Assembly (NCBI GenBank): GCA_020072815.1
Contig: JAIQGE010000012.1
Location: 186,001-250,000 of the forward strand
Reading direction: 5' to 3'
DNA from: Terriglobia bacterium
GTDB lineage: Bacteria > Acidobacteriota > Terriglobia > Terriglobales > Acidobacteriaceae
DNA: 64,000 bases
Positions 1 to 9,453 of this stretch are shown piece after piece. Position numbers and translations under genes: made by a program. Under the pieces are notes generated by a model. That model had not been told where the DNA came from and did not search any database. It saw nothing but the letters and a program-made list of their open reading frames with translations. Numbering within the stretch: position 1 is the first letter of the stretch; the number at the start of each line of letters is the position of its first letter.

Positions 1-2
1 CG

Positions 3-3000
3 GTTTGGTGGGCGGACGCTCTCGCTCGCCAGTGCCAGGCTGCTCTTGACGATTTGACCTTCCTCACTCCTTGGACGGTGCTGGCGCATTCGTCCGATGC
101 ACTGGACGAGTTCCACTTAAACTCCATTCCCACGCTGCGTGACTTAGCTGCATTGACAGTAGCTTGGGATGCGGAATTTGTCTCCGTCATCCAGGACTCG
201 CGCAACGACCGTGAGGCGTTGCGCCAGCGGGTGGAAGCCTTGAGGCTTCTGATCGGTGAAGCAAGTCATCGCGCCAGGAACCGGATTGCGGAGATTGAGC
301 GGCTCACGCTGCAGTGCAGGGAGTTTGCTCGCGTCGAGTACGACTTCCTCTACGATGAAACTCGTCACTTAATGACGATTGGGTACAACGTGAGCGAACG
401 GCGGCGTGATTCCAGCTACTACGATTTGCTGGCTTCAGAGGCAAGACTCGCCAGCTTTGTGGCCATTGCCCAAGGCCAGGTTCCTCAAGAGAACTGGTTT
501 GCTCTGGGCCGCCAGCTTACGAGTTCTTCCGCGGGGCCAACGCTTCTTTCGTGGGACGGCTCGATGTTTGAGTACCTCATGCCGCTGCTCGTGATGCCTA
601 CCTACGAAAATTCTCTGCTGGATGAGACTTGCAAGGCAGCCGTGGAAAGGCAGATCGAGTACGGCGCGGCGCGAAGCGTGCCCTGGGGGATATCAGAATC
701 TGGTTACAACGTAGTCGATGCCCGCATGAATTACCAATACAGGGCCTTTGGAGTGCCTGGCCTTGGCCTGAGGCGCGGACTTGGCGCTGACCTGGTGGTT
801 GCGCCTTACGCATCAGCTTTAGCATTGATGGTGGCTCCCGAGCAGGCCTGCGCCAACCTGCAAAGGCTCGCGCTTGCGGGCGCGGCAGGCAAACACGGCT
901 TTTATGAAGCCACGGACTACACTCCATCACGTGTGCCCCGGGGCCAGTCGAAAGCTATTGTCCGTTCGTATATGTCCCATCATCAGGGAATGAGCTTGTT
1001 GGCCCTCTCTCATGTTCTGCTGGACCGGCCGATGCAACGCCGGTTTGAATCGGTGCCGATCTTCCAGGCCACAACGTTACTTCTCCATGAGAAGGTCCCC
1101 AAAGCAACAGCACTGTACTCCGCGGCCTATGATCTTCCCCAGACGCACAGAGTCGCGGATGAGCTGGCAACCCCGGTGCGCGTCTTTCACAGCCCAAACA
1201 CTCCGATTCCCGAAGTGCAGTTGCTGTCCAATGGCAGATACCACGTCATGGTCAGCAATGCCGGCGGCGGGTACAGCCGATGGAAGGACATGGCGGTGAC
1301 CAGGTGGCGTGAAGACTCCACCTGCGATTCCTGGGGGACTTTCTGTTACATCCGGGACGTTGCCACAAGAAGGTTCTGGTCCACCGCCCACCAACCAACC
1401 GCCAAGCCCCTGGAATACTACGAAGCCATTTTTTCGGAGGCCAAAGTCGAGTTTCGTTGCCGTGAGGGAGAACTGGAAGCACACACAGAGATCGCGGTTT
1501 CGCCGGAAGACGACATCGAGCTTCGGCGAGTCACGCTTACCAACCATGCCCGCAAACGCAAGGTCATTGAGATAACCAGTTACGCTGAAGTTGTTCTGGC
1601 CTCACCTGCGTCTGACGACCTGCACCCGGCCTTCAGCAACCTCTTCGTGCAAACCGAGATACTGGAACAGCGACGCGCGATTCTTTGCACGCGGCGGGCC
1701 CGGTCTCATACCGAGCAGCCGCCCTGGATGTTTCATCTGCTGGTGGTCCATGGCGCGGAGGTAGTCGCCGTGTCCTACGAAACCGACCGCATGCGATTCA
1801 TCGGCCGAGGAAGAACTGCGGCGAATCCCCAGGCGATGAATCCGGCCGGTCCAGCGTCGCTGTCCGGCAGCCAGGGCTCCGTGCTTGATCCTATTGTCGC
1901 CATCCGCTATCAGATCACCCTGGAGCCGGGGCAGTCTGCCACCGCCAACCTGGTTTCTGGCGTCGGCGAGAATCGAGACCGTTGTGTGCAGTTGGTCGAT
2001 AAGTATCAAGACCGCCATCTGGCGGATCGAGTCTTTGATCTCGCATGGACGCACAGCCAGGTAGTCCTGCGACAGCTGAATGCCACCGAGGCGGATGCCC
2101 AGAGTTTTGGACGGCTTGCCAGTTCGATCCTCTATGCCAATCCGTCACTGCGTGCTGAAGCTTCCGTGCTGAGCAAAAACAGCCGGACGCAGTCCGGTCT
2201 GTGGGGCTACACCATTTCCGGTGATTTGCCGATCGTATTACTGCAGATTGCGGACGTCGCCAACATGGACTTGGTCCGCCAGCTCGTACAAGCGCACGCT
2301 TACTGGCGGCTGAAGGGGCTGGCGGTGGACCTGGTGATCTGGAATGAAGACCATGCCGGATACCGGCAACTGCTGCAGGACCAGATCACGGATTTGATGG
2401 CGGCAGGAGTTCAAGCCAGCCCGGCGGAACGGGGAGGGCAGATTTTTGTCCGGATCGCCGAGCAGATATCGAATGAGGACCGCGTACTCTTCCAAGCCGT
2501 TGCGCGGGCGATCATCACAGACGCGCGCGGTCCGTTGAGTTCGCAGATCAGTACACGTCGCGCCGTGGAAACTGAAGTCCCGCGTGTACGGCCCAGAAGG
2601 GCCAGCCGCGGCGAGCCAACCCAGCGGGTTGAGCTACCTTACCGCGACCTGGTTCATTTCAACGGGCTCGGCGGCTTCACCCGCGACGGGCGCGAATATG
2701 TGATTACGCTTGCCCAGGATGAAGTATCTCCCGCACCCTGGGTGAATGTAATAGCAAACGCGGAATTTGGAACTGTGATCTCCGAGAGCGGCTCGGCGTA
2801 TACGTGGAGTGAAAATGCCCACGAATTTCGCCTGACGCCATGGCACAACGATCCGGTAACCGATACCTGCGGAGAGGCATTTTTTCTGCGCGATGAGGAG
2901 AGCGGCAGTTTCTGGTCGCCGTCGCCGCTGCCGTCTCGCGGCATGGGGCCTTATGTCACTAGACATGGGTTCGGCTACAGCGTCTTTGAACATACAGAAG

Positions 3001-5069
3001 ACGGCATCGCTTCAGAGTTGTGGGTGTATGTAAATCCAGATGCGGCCATAAAATTCTCGGTTTTGAAGGTGCACAACCATTCTGGCGTCAGCCGCAAACT
3101 TTCTGCCACGGGATATGTGGAATGGGTCCTGGGAGACACTCGGCCGAAATCAACCATGCACGTAACCACGGAGACCGATCCGGCTACGGGAGCCTTCTTC
3201 GCTCGCAACGCTTACAACGCAGAGTTTCCTCATCGGACGGCGTTCTTTGACGCCAGCCAGTCGACACGGACGATCACTGGAGACCGGACGGAGTTTCTGG
3301 GGCGCAATGGAATTCTCTCAAACCCGGCGGGCATGCATAAGGCGCGCTTTTCAGGGAAGATCGGCAGCGGCCTGGATCCTTGCGCCGCCATCCGCCTTCC
3401 CTTTGACCTCTTGGATGGGCAAGAACGCGAAATCGTGTTCATCCTGGGAGTAGGACAATCGCCCGCACAGGCCGTTGAACTGGTGCAGCGCTATCGCGGC
3501 ACAGAAGCCGCACGTCACGCACTGGAATCAGTATGGCATTACTGGACGCACACTCTCGGCACCGTAAACGTTGACACACCTGACCAGTCAATCAACGTCA
3601 TGGCCAATGGCTGGCTCTTGTACCAGACTTTGGCGTGCCGTCTCTGGGCCCGCAGCGGATACTACCAGTCCGGGGGCGCTTTCGGTTTCCGTGACCAGCT
3701 GCAGGATGTAATGGCGCTGGTGCACGCTGAACCGGGCTTGATTCGAAAGCAGCTTCTACTTTGCGCTTCGCGCCAGTTCCGTGAAGGCGACGTCCAGCAT
3801 TGGTGGCACCCTCCGGCCGGCCGCGGTGTGCGCACCCACTGCTCGGATGACTTTCTGTGGCTGCCGCTGGCTGTTTGCCGATACGTTTCGAGCAGTGGTG
3901 ATACTGGAGTTCTGGATGAAGATGTGGCATTTCTTGAGGGGCGCCCAGTAAAGCCGGAAGAGGATTCATATTACGACTTGCCCGGGCGCTCTGAAACAAC
4001 CAGATCTTTGTACGACCATTGCGTGCAGGCGATCATGGCCGGCCTAAAGAGAGGTGAACACGGTCTCCCCTTAATCGGCACGGGAGATTGGAATGACGGC
4101 ATGAACCTGGTAGGTGAACAGGGCAAGGGTGAAAGCGTCTGGCTGGGATTTTTCCAGCTTGAGGTTTTGGCGCGCTTTGGCGAGCTGGCCAGCCGCCGCG
4201 GTGACGTGGCCTTCTCCGAGCGTTGCCGCTCTGAATCGGTGCAGTTGCGCCACGCTATTGAGGAGACTGCGTGGGACGGAGAATGGTACCGGCGCGCATA
4301 CTTCGACGATGGTTCACCGCTGGGGTCCGCTTCGAATCCGGAGTGCCAGATTGACTCCATCGCCCAGAGTTGGTCGGTTCTGTCGGGCGCAGCTGCTGAG
4401 CACCGTTCGCGGATAGCCATGGATTCCCTGGACAAGTACCTCGTGGACCGCGATCACGGCCTGATCAAGCTGCTGGCTCCGCCCTTCGACAAATCCAATC
4501 TCGATCCCGGCTATATAAGAGGATACGTCCCTGGCGTGAGGGAAAACGGCGGGCAGTATACGCATGCTGCCATTTGGGCGGCCATGGCGTTCGCCGCCCT
4601 GGGTGACAGCGCCCGCGCGTGGGAGCTTTTCAGCATGATCAATCCAGTCAACCATTCGTTTTCCAGCGAAACGGTTGCAACCTACAAGGTGGAGCCCTAC
4701 GTGGTGGCGGCTGATGTCTATGCCTTGGAGCCGCACACCGGCCGTGGAGGATGGACTTGGTACACGGGGTCCGCCGGCTGGATGTACAGGCTTCTCATCG
4801 AATCCTTACTGGGACTGCGACTGGAAGTTGACAAGCTTCACTTTGCGCCATGTTTTCCCCTGGAGTGGACAAGCTTCAAAGTCCACTACCGTTTCCAGGA
4901 AACGGTTTACCACGTCACCATTCGGCAATCTCCGGACCATGAGGGCGAGATGCATGTCACGATAGACGGCGTCCCCCATGAGGGCAAGTTTGTCAGCCTG
5001 GTCAACGACCTTCGGGAACATTTCGTGGATCTCACTTTTGCATCGGCAAGAACTCCTGTCTTGTCTTGA
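3..5069 (+). CDS. NdvB-like cyclic beta-glucan synthase, C-terminal part (5' truncated by window)
   Basis: About 1,690 residues are visible. The frame is already open at base 3, so the TTG at 54 is not the true start and the N-terminal part (in NdvB a membrane GT84 glycosyltransferase) lies outside. In order I see the glycoamylase-like domain (DFLYDETRHLMTIGYNV and SYYDLLASEARLASF, about 320-480 bp), a segment ending SYMSHHQGMSLLAL, then two carbohydrate-binding/phosphorylase-like halves, the second opening at NGLGGFTRDGREYV. The GH94 catalytic barrel is at the C-terminus, with FRDQLQDVMAL and the GDWNDGMN signature near 4085-4110 that carries the GH94 catalytic Asp. NdvB-type enzymes make and trim cyclic beta-1,2-glucans for the periplasm. 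Phosphorolytic trimming of another beta-glucan is possible. The family call is firm; the exact glucan product is inferred. Confidence 0.9.
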   Translation, partial: VWWADALARQCQAALDDLTFLTPWTVLAHSSDALDEFHLNSIPTLRDLAALTVAWDAEFVSVIQDSRNDREALRQRVEALRLLIGEASHRARNRIAEIERLTLQCREFARVEYDFLYDETRHLMTIGYNVSERRRDSSYYDLLASEARLASFVAIAQGQVPQENWFALGRQLTSSSAGPTLLSWDGSMFEYLMPLLVMPTYENSLLDETCKAAVERQIEYGAARSVPWGISESGYNVVDARMNYQYRAFGVPGLGLRRGLGADLVVAPYASALALMVAPEQACANLQRLALAGAAGKHGFYEATDYTPSRVPRGQSKAIVRSYMSHHQGMSLLALSHVLLDRPMQRRFESVPIFQATTLLLHEKVPKATALYSAAYDLPQTHRVADELATPVRVFHSPNTPIPEVQLLSNGRYHVMVSNAGGGYSRWKDMAVTRWREDSTCDSWGTFCYIRDVATRRFWSTAHQPTAKPLEYYEAIFSEAKVEFRCREGELEAHTEIAVSPEDDIELRRVTLTNHARKRKVIEITSYAEVVLASPASDDLHPAFSNLFVQTEILEQRRAILCTRRARSHTEQPPWMFHLLVVHGAEVVAVSYETDRMRFIGRGRTAANPQAMNPAGPASLSGSQGSVLDPIVAIRYQITLEPGQSATANLVSGVGENRDRCVQLVDKYQDRHLADRVFDLAWTHSQVVLRQLNATEADAQSFGRLASSILYANPSLRAEASVLSKNSRTQSGLWGYTISGDLPIVLLQIADVANMDLVRQLVQAHAYWRLKGLAVDLVIWNEDHAGYRQLLQDQITDLMAAGVQASPAERGGQIFVRIAEQISNEDRVLFQAVARAIITDARGPLSSQISTRRAVETEVPRVRPRRASRGEPTQRVELPYRDLVHFNGLGGFTRDGREYVITLAQDEVSPAPWVNVIANAEFGTVISESGSAYTWSENAHEFRLTPWHNDPVTDTCGEAFFLRDEESGSFWSPSPLPSRGMGPYVTRHGFGYSVFEHTEDGIASELWVYVNPDAAIKFSVLKVHNHSGVSRKLSATGYVEWVLGDTRPKSTMHVTTETDPATGAFFARNAYNAEFPHRTAFFDASQSTRTITGDRTEFLGRNGILSNPAGMHKARFSGKIGSGLDPCAAIRLPFDLLDGQEREIVFILGVGQSPAQAVELVQRYRGTEAARHALESVWHYWTHTLGTVNVDTPDQSINVMANGWLLYQTLACRLWARSGYYQSGGAFGFRDQLQDVMALVHAEPGLIRKQLLLCASRQFREGDVQHWWHPPAGRGVRTHCSDDFLWLPLAVCRYVSSSGDTGVLDEDVAFLEGRPVKPEEDSYYDLPGRSETTRSLYDHCVQAIMAGLKRGEHGLPLIGTGDWNDGMNLVGEQGKGESVWLGFFQLEVLARFGELASRRGDVAFSERCRSESVQLRHAIEETAWDGEWYRRAYFDDGSPLGSASNPECQIDSIAQSWSVLSGAAAEHRSRIAMDSLDKYLVDRDHGLIKLLAPPFDKSNLDPGYIRGYVPGVRENGGQYTHAAIWAAMAFAALGDSARAWELFSMINPVNHSFSSETVATYKVEPYVVAADVYALEPHTGRGGWTWYTGSAGWMYRLLIESLLGLRLEVDKLHFAPCFPLEWTSFKVHYRFQETVYHVTIRQSPDHEGEMHVTIDGVPHEGKFVSLVNDLREHFVDLTFASARTPVLS

Positions 5070-5211
5070 CGTCCCGGCTGCAGAGTATTTTAGATTCCGG
5101 GGCGATCAGCGCTACTCGGCCAGCAGACGCCTAAGGCTTCGCGATGCGCTTACAGAACTAAGGTCGAGTTTGGAGCAGCGACAGCACGCAGGGTGTGTTA
5201 TAGTGAAATTG

Positions 5212-5226
5212 AGGTGGTTACCACCT
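5212..5226. promoter_or_regulatory. Short palindrome, possible operator
   Basis: A 7-bp perfect inverted repeat, AGGTGGT-T-ACCACCT, lies between the NdvB-like gene and the small gene at 5311. Position and symmetry suit a repressor site, but there is only one copy and no regulator is linked to it. Confidence 0.3.
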
Positions 5227-5310
5227 TCCCCTCTTTCAGGTCTTCTGACCTAAGCCAGTCCATCTGAAGTTTTTCCACACCTTAGGTTGCTTTCGAAAAG
5301 CAGTGTACCA

Positions 5311-5493
5311 ATGGCTTTTGACGCGATCCTGACTGAAGTTGAGCAGATCCATGGCGTCTCCACACGCCTTGAAGACCTGGCAGAGCTACATCCGCCGGTC
5401 TCAGAGGCACTTGTAACCATCGCCAGAAGCCTTCGCAACACCGCCACGATATTGGCGGTGCTGGTGGCCACCAAAGGCCCCAGGCCGATCTGA
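5311..5493 (+). CDS. Small conserved hypothetical protein, 60 aa
   Basis: The protein starts MAFDAILTEVEQIHGVSTRLE and ends ATILAVLVATKGPRPI. It is predicted mostly helical, with acidic and hydrophobic residues alternating as in an amphipathic helix. The composition is that of real protein rather than antisense noise, and I recall similar 60-residue proteins in acidobacterial genomes (from memory, not searched). I chose the ATG at 5311 over an in-frame upstream start because the similarity begins there. No strong ribosome binding site is visible and no function can be assigned. Confidence 0.5.
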   Translation: MAFDAILTEVEQIHGVSTRLEDLAELHPPVSEALVTIARSLRNTATILAVLVATKGPRPI

Positions 5494-5629
5494 ATACGGC
5501 AAAAAGTTGTGTGAAATGTGGCTGGAGAAGTGATTACTCGAGCGACTCGCGCTTCATCAACGGCTCGAATGTTTCCGGCTGATTGTGAAAAGACTGTCCG
5601 GCCCGCATCAGCAGAAAACTCGCCCCCGA

Positions 5630-6970
5630 TCATCGCACGCGCGCAGCCGTCTTCGCCACCGCCGGAGGATGGCAAACGTCCGCGGGAAGTTCAGCTGTTG
5701 CGGGTTCGTTGAGCAGCGGGCACGCAGCCGTGCAGCTCTCACTGCAGCCAGGCGAGCACGCGTTGGCCGTGCATCTCTCCTGGCAGAATGTGGCGCAATT
5801 CTTGGTGGTGCGATAGCGCGACATCTCCTGATAAAGGGCCTTGCGCACGCGGTTCATCACCCCGACCGGGCGGTGGGACGCCAGCGAGTGCCAGGGATTG
5901 AAGGACATGGCTTCGCACGCCGTGTTACGTTCCGCGGAGTTGTTGTTGGGGTCAGGCTTGAAGGTGATGGTGGCCACCTTGATGAAGGGAGAATCAGCCT
6001 CATTCCACTCCACGGTGGTATCTTCCACCGGCATGTTCTTGCCGGGAACCTGGGCCTGCACCATGAAATCAAAACACGCGCTGCCGCTGACGGCCTGGTT
6101 GGCCAGCTCCAGGCGGAGGTAGTCGTAATCAAATTCTTTGGACTGCTTGGCATCCGGCGGCATGACTTTGTTGCTGGAACATGGCACGGCGCTGTATTTG
6201 ACGTAACCGTTGGGGCCCAGCGCGTAGGCCGACGCGCTGTAAAAGCGAGTGGTGGCCAGGCTGTCAGGACGCGGCTTCTGCGTGCCGGTGCCCAGCCAGA
6301 GTTCGCGAAGATGCCACTTCAGCGGATTGCCCGTGGGGTCAATGAAGTATTCCTTTGGGTTGCCGTAAGCCAACATTTGGTTGAACTGCGCGTATTCTTC
6401 CAGCGTGCGGATGAAGAACACCGGGTTGTTCATCATGGTGAAGTCCTGCGTGGTGTCGTCCTCTTCAAAGGGCAGCAGCTTCTTGCCGGGAACGTTGAAA
6501 AGTTTTACGGCCATGCCGCGCGCGTCTTTCATGAAGTCCGGCTGCAAGGTGGGACTGCCGCTGGAGAAGCGGATCAATGCGTCGTACTGGCCGGGTTGGG
6601 CAAAAACGCCGAACGCGAAGCGGTCTTCTACTCTATCCACCTTGAACGTGGCGGCGACGCATCCGTGGCCTTTGGGATGCGCGTCGCGGCGATAAGCATC
6701 AGGGCGGTATCCGGGAGCAGTCTTCTCGCTGCTGGGCGGCGGCGATACGTGCTTGGCCGTGTTCTCCATCAGATGCGCGCGCTGCTGGACGGAAGTATCT
6801 ATGGCCATCCGGATGATTTCGCTGGTCAGGAACGGTTCGTTGTCCGTGACCTGCTCGCCCATGGGAGAGCAGGCGGGGGCGCGATCGCGATCAAAGAGCC
6901 AGGCCGCAAAGAGCAGCACGATCACCGCCAACGCCGCTAGCCACTTCAGGAAGATATACAAGTGCTTCAT
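5630..6970 (-). CDS. Catalase-fold heme protein with N-terminal anchor and CX3C-rich tail
   Basis: 446 aa. An N-terminal membrane segment (about residues 8-25) is followed by a catalase-like domain. HPKGHGCVAATFKV holds the likely distal His. RFSSGSPTLQPDFMKDARGMAVKLF matches the core of small catalase-like proteins. NPWHSLASHRPVGVMNRVR followed by KALYQEMSRYR carries the expected proximal Tyr and Arg. It is shorter than a monofunctional catalase and resembles the catalase-related branch that includes y4iL-type proteins; peroxidase or fatty-acid hydroperoxide chemistry is as likely as true catalase activity. Residues 392-417 contain seven cysteines, mostly spaced CX3C, an extension I do not know in catalases. 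The ATG overlaps the stop of the upstream di-heme cytochrome by 4 bp, implying translational coupling. Confidence 0.85.
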   Translation of the reverse strand: MKHLYIFLKWLAALAVIVLLFAAWLFDRDRAPACSPMGEQVTDNEPFLTSEIIRMAIDTSVQQRAHLMENTAKHVSPPPSSEKTAPGYRPDAYRRDAHPKGHGCVAATFKVDRVEDRFAFGVFAQPGQYDALIRFSSGSPTLQPDFMKDARGMAVKLFNVPGKKLLPFEEDDTTQDFTMMNNPVFFIRTLEEYAQFNQMLAYGNPKEYFIDPTGNPLKWHLRELWLGTGTQKPRPDSLATTRFYSASAYALGPNGYVKYSAVPCSSNKVMPPDAKQSKEFDYDYLRLELANQAVSGSACFDFMVQAQVPGKNMPVEDTTVEWNEADSPFIKVATITFKPDPNNNSAERNTACEAMSFNPWHSLASHRPVGVMNRVRKALYQEMSRYRTTKNCATFCQERCTANACSPGCSESCTAACPLLNEPATAELPADVCHPPAVAKTAARVR

Positions 6971-9399
6971 GGTTTGTACCTCGGGGCTGGAGGAGCAACG
7001 TACACGGAGCAGGACTTGTCATTGGGATCGTCACGATGCACTTTGAGATATTCCACCAGGGCCCAGCGCTCATGTTCGGTCAGCTCTGGACCGATCACGC
7101 CATAGGAGGGCGGATCGCCTTCCTTCCACGGCCGGTAGCCGGCACGGAATTCATGCCCGGAGTTGGAACTGCCGGTGATGGAGGTATCGAACAGGAACGC
7201 GCCTTTCTCCGAAGCATCGCTATAGAGCCCGACGGCGTAAGGATCAAAGAGCGTGGTCTTGCGATAGAACTTCTTGGACCGCTCATACGCGGGGACCAGC
7301 ATCTGGTACAGCGAAGGTACAGAGCCGTTGTGCAGGAACGGCGGCGTGGCCCAGATGCCAGCCAGCGGACGCGCCTTGTATTGGGGAAACACTTGCGGGA
7401 GGTCCAACTGGCCGAAGCCGTCCCACACATGGCGAACATTGTCATGCGCGCGGTCGTCGTGCATACCCATGTCCTGGTAGGCCTGGTCGCGGACCAGGGT
7501 AATCAGATAATTCAGCGCGACGCCCAGGGACACGGAGCTGAGTTGCACTCCGCCAAGCTGCTCGCGGAGGTAGCCGTCTTCTCCTTCGCTGACCAGATGA
7601 TCGTGCAGGGTTTTTGCGGCCTGGCGCTGGACTTCAGCGACTGTGGAGTCTTTGGACAGCGCGTCATTGTAGGCAACCTGCCGGTGATAGTCTCGCACGG
7701 CGTAGCGAGTCAGAGCGTTGCGCACCTGCTCGGCCGTCAATCCGGTTTCCGTTAGGTCCAGGCGGTAGCGAACAAAATTGAGCGCCGAAGTTGCATCGGT
7801 GCCGACGTCCTGGATGTTGATCATGGTGATGATCCAGTGCGGGATTGGGGTTTCGAGCTTGGGAGGAGGAGCGTCTTTCGTGGTACCTGGCACGATGCGC
7901 TCGGTGACGGACGGTTGCTTGAGCGGATCAGATCTGCCAATACTGATTTGCATGGTCTTGCCCTGCCCAGTGGCGGCGGCAGCGCGCTGCACCCAATCAG
8001 GCGGAGCGTCAGATTCGAACTGATACAGTTTGAGCGGAGCGTCGGCTTCAGTCTGGTAGTCCTTGGCCAGATAAGGCCCGTGGCATTTCACGCAGTGAGT
8101 GGCAAACAGTTTGGAGCCTTCTTCGGCGAGAGGCTTGTTGATGGGCCCAAAGATGTCTTCCGGCCAGCAAGGCGGGGTGAGCTTGCGTAGCGATCTTTCA
8201 ATGCTGTCAAGATTCGGGAGCATGGTGGAGGCTTCATAGCGCTCGCTATCAGGCAGAGGCCGTCCGTAGGGGTCAACCAGGTAATAGCGGGCGCCGACGC
8301 CCATGGCTTCCCCGAGGTTGCGGGCCATTGGCTGGCGAACGCTGCCGGTGTATTGCACCCAGTCGAATTTGTAGATGTCCCACACCGGCGGATAACTTAC
8401 CGGGGCGTTGGCCACGCGATAGTTCTTCTCGCTCAGGTTTACAGCGAAAGCGGTGTTGAGGATGCGGCCCAGACCGTCCGTGCGTCCGTAACCTTCTTCT
8501 ACGGGATAAACGTGCAGGCGCCTTTCGACCATGGCTTGGGCGAACGCCTTCTTCAACACCTTGCCCAGATTGTGGCGCAAGGTGGCGCGTGCTCTGGAAT
8601 TATTGTGCTTGCCCAAAACGTTTTCCGCGAAGCGCGAGAACTTGAAAGGATTCACGTAGGTGGCGGCCAGTGAGACAGCCAGGTCCATGGCAAAGTGGCC
8701 GGGATGCATGCCTTTGAGATCGGCGCCCCCGGAGCCGCCGTCCACGCGCACGCCGTAGCGGACGCCGTCTTTGACGTACTGCAGTTCGCCGGTGTGGCAG
8801 GCGGCGCAAGTGAGGTCGAGCATCATCTCGCCGTAGGAAGCATCGTAGCGGGTGGCAAAGCCCACGGGCAGATGCCCGGGATTGTTGGGGAGATCGGCCT
8901 GGTCCACGATGAAACCATAGGCGCGCATGAACTTCTCGTCGGCAAAGCGCGCTTCACTCCAGGGACGCTCGAGGTGAACCATCCAGTCATAGCGCAAGTC
9001 CTGCACGTAAGCGCCTTGGGGAGTGTGATAGTACGTCTGGCGCTGCGGAGAATTAGGCTCCGTGCCCCAGCCCTGGCCGAGATAACGGACCTCATCAATC
9101 TTCGCGGCCGGCGCGATCTGGCGATCAACGTAGGACACGGCGGCGATGAAGCCGCCAACCAGTAGAACGAAAATCACGGCCAAGGTGATGCCCACCGTGA
9201 TCCACACGCGCCGGCTCACGGCGGTGACCATGCGGTAAATGAGGCCGGCAAGCCATTTGAGGATTTTCCAGAGAAACATTCCCAGTGCGCGGATCTTCGC
9301 CCACAGAAAGTCGAGCGGATGATCAAAGAACATGTGGAACTGGTCCATCAGCCAGCGCCAGAAACCGCGGGAGCCCTGAGGGGAAGGATTTGACGCCAT
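6967..9399 (-). CDS. Membrane-anchored di-heme cytochrome c, RoxA/cytochrome c peroxidase-like
   Basis: 810 aa. The first 66 residues are rich in Trp and basic residues, one membrane helix spans about 67-90, and the rest should face the periplasm. Two c-type heme motifs are visible, CAACH (198-202) and CVKCH (436-440). The closing motif PPFLHNGSVPSLYQML is typical of the MauG/cytochrome c peroxidase/RoxA superfamily, whose members catalyse peroxide reduction, radical chemistry on proteins or oxidative cleavage of polyisoprenoids. The length and wide heme spacing fit the RoxA-like branch better than classical 330-aa peroxidases. It overlaps the downstream catalase-like gene by 4 bp, and the lactonase-like gene ends 54 bp upstream. 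Substrate unknown. Confidence 0.85.
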   Translation of the reverse strand: MASNPSPQGSRGFWRWLMDQFHMFFDHPLDFLWAKIRALGMFLWKILKWLAGLIYRMVTAVSRRVWITVGITLAVIFVLLVGGFIAAVSYVDRQIAPAAKIDEVRYLGQGWGTEPNSPQRQTYYHTPQGAYVQDLRYDWMVHLERPWSEARFADEKFMRAYGFIVDQADLPNNPGHLPVGFATRYDASYGEMMLDLTCAACHTGELQYVKDGVRYGVRVDGGSGGADLKGMHPGHFAMDLAVSLAATYVNPFKFSRFAENVLGKHNNSRARATLRHNLGKVLKKAFAQAMVERRLHVYPVEEGYGRTDGLGRILNTAFAVNLSEKNYRVANAPVSYPPVWDIYKFDWVQYTGSVRQPMARNLGEAMGVGARYYLVDPYGRPLPDSERYEASTMLPNLDSIERSLRKLTPPCWPEDIFGPINKPLAEEGSKLFATHCVKCHGPYLAKDYQTEADAPLKLYQFESDAPPDWVQRAAAATGQGKTMQISIGRSDPLKQPSVTERIVPGTTKDAPPPKLETPIPHWIITMINIQDVGTDATSALNFVRYRLDLTETGLTAEQVRNALTRYAVRDYHRQVAYNDALSKDSTVAEVQRQAAKTLHDHLVSEGEDGYLREQLGGVQLSSVSLGVALNYLITLVRDQAYQDMGMHDDRAHDNVRHVWDGFGQLDLPQVFPQYKARPLAGIWATPPFLHNGSVPSLYQMLVPAYERSKKFYRKTTLFDPYAVGLYSDASEKGAFLFDTSITGSSNSGHEFRAGYRPWKEGDPPSYGVIGPELTEHERWALVEYLKVHRDDPNDKSCSVYVAPPAPRYKP

Positions 9400-9453
9400 A
9401 TCGCCTGTGTTCCTTTCTTATGCAGAAACGGCCGGGGCCCGCGTGAGAACTAC

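Noticed and set aside
5585-6940. Long forward-strand open frame (451 codons)
   Set aside because: It is antisense to the catalase-like gene, which has clear motifs; the forward translation has no family features.
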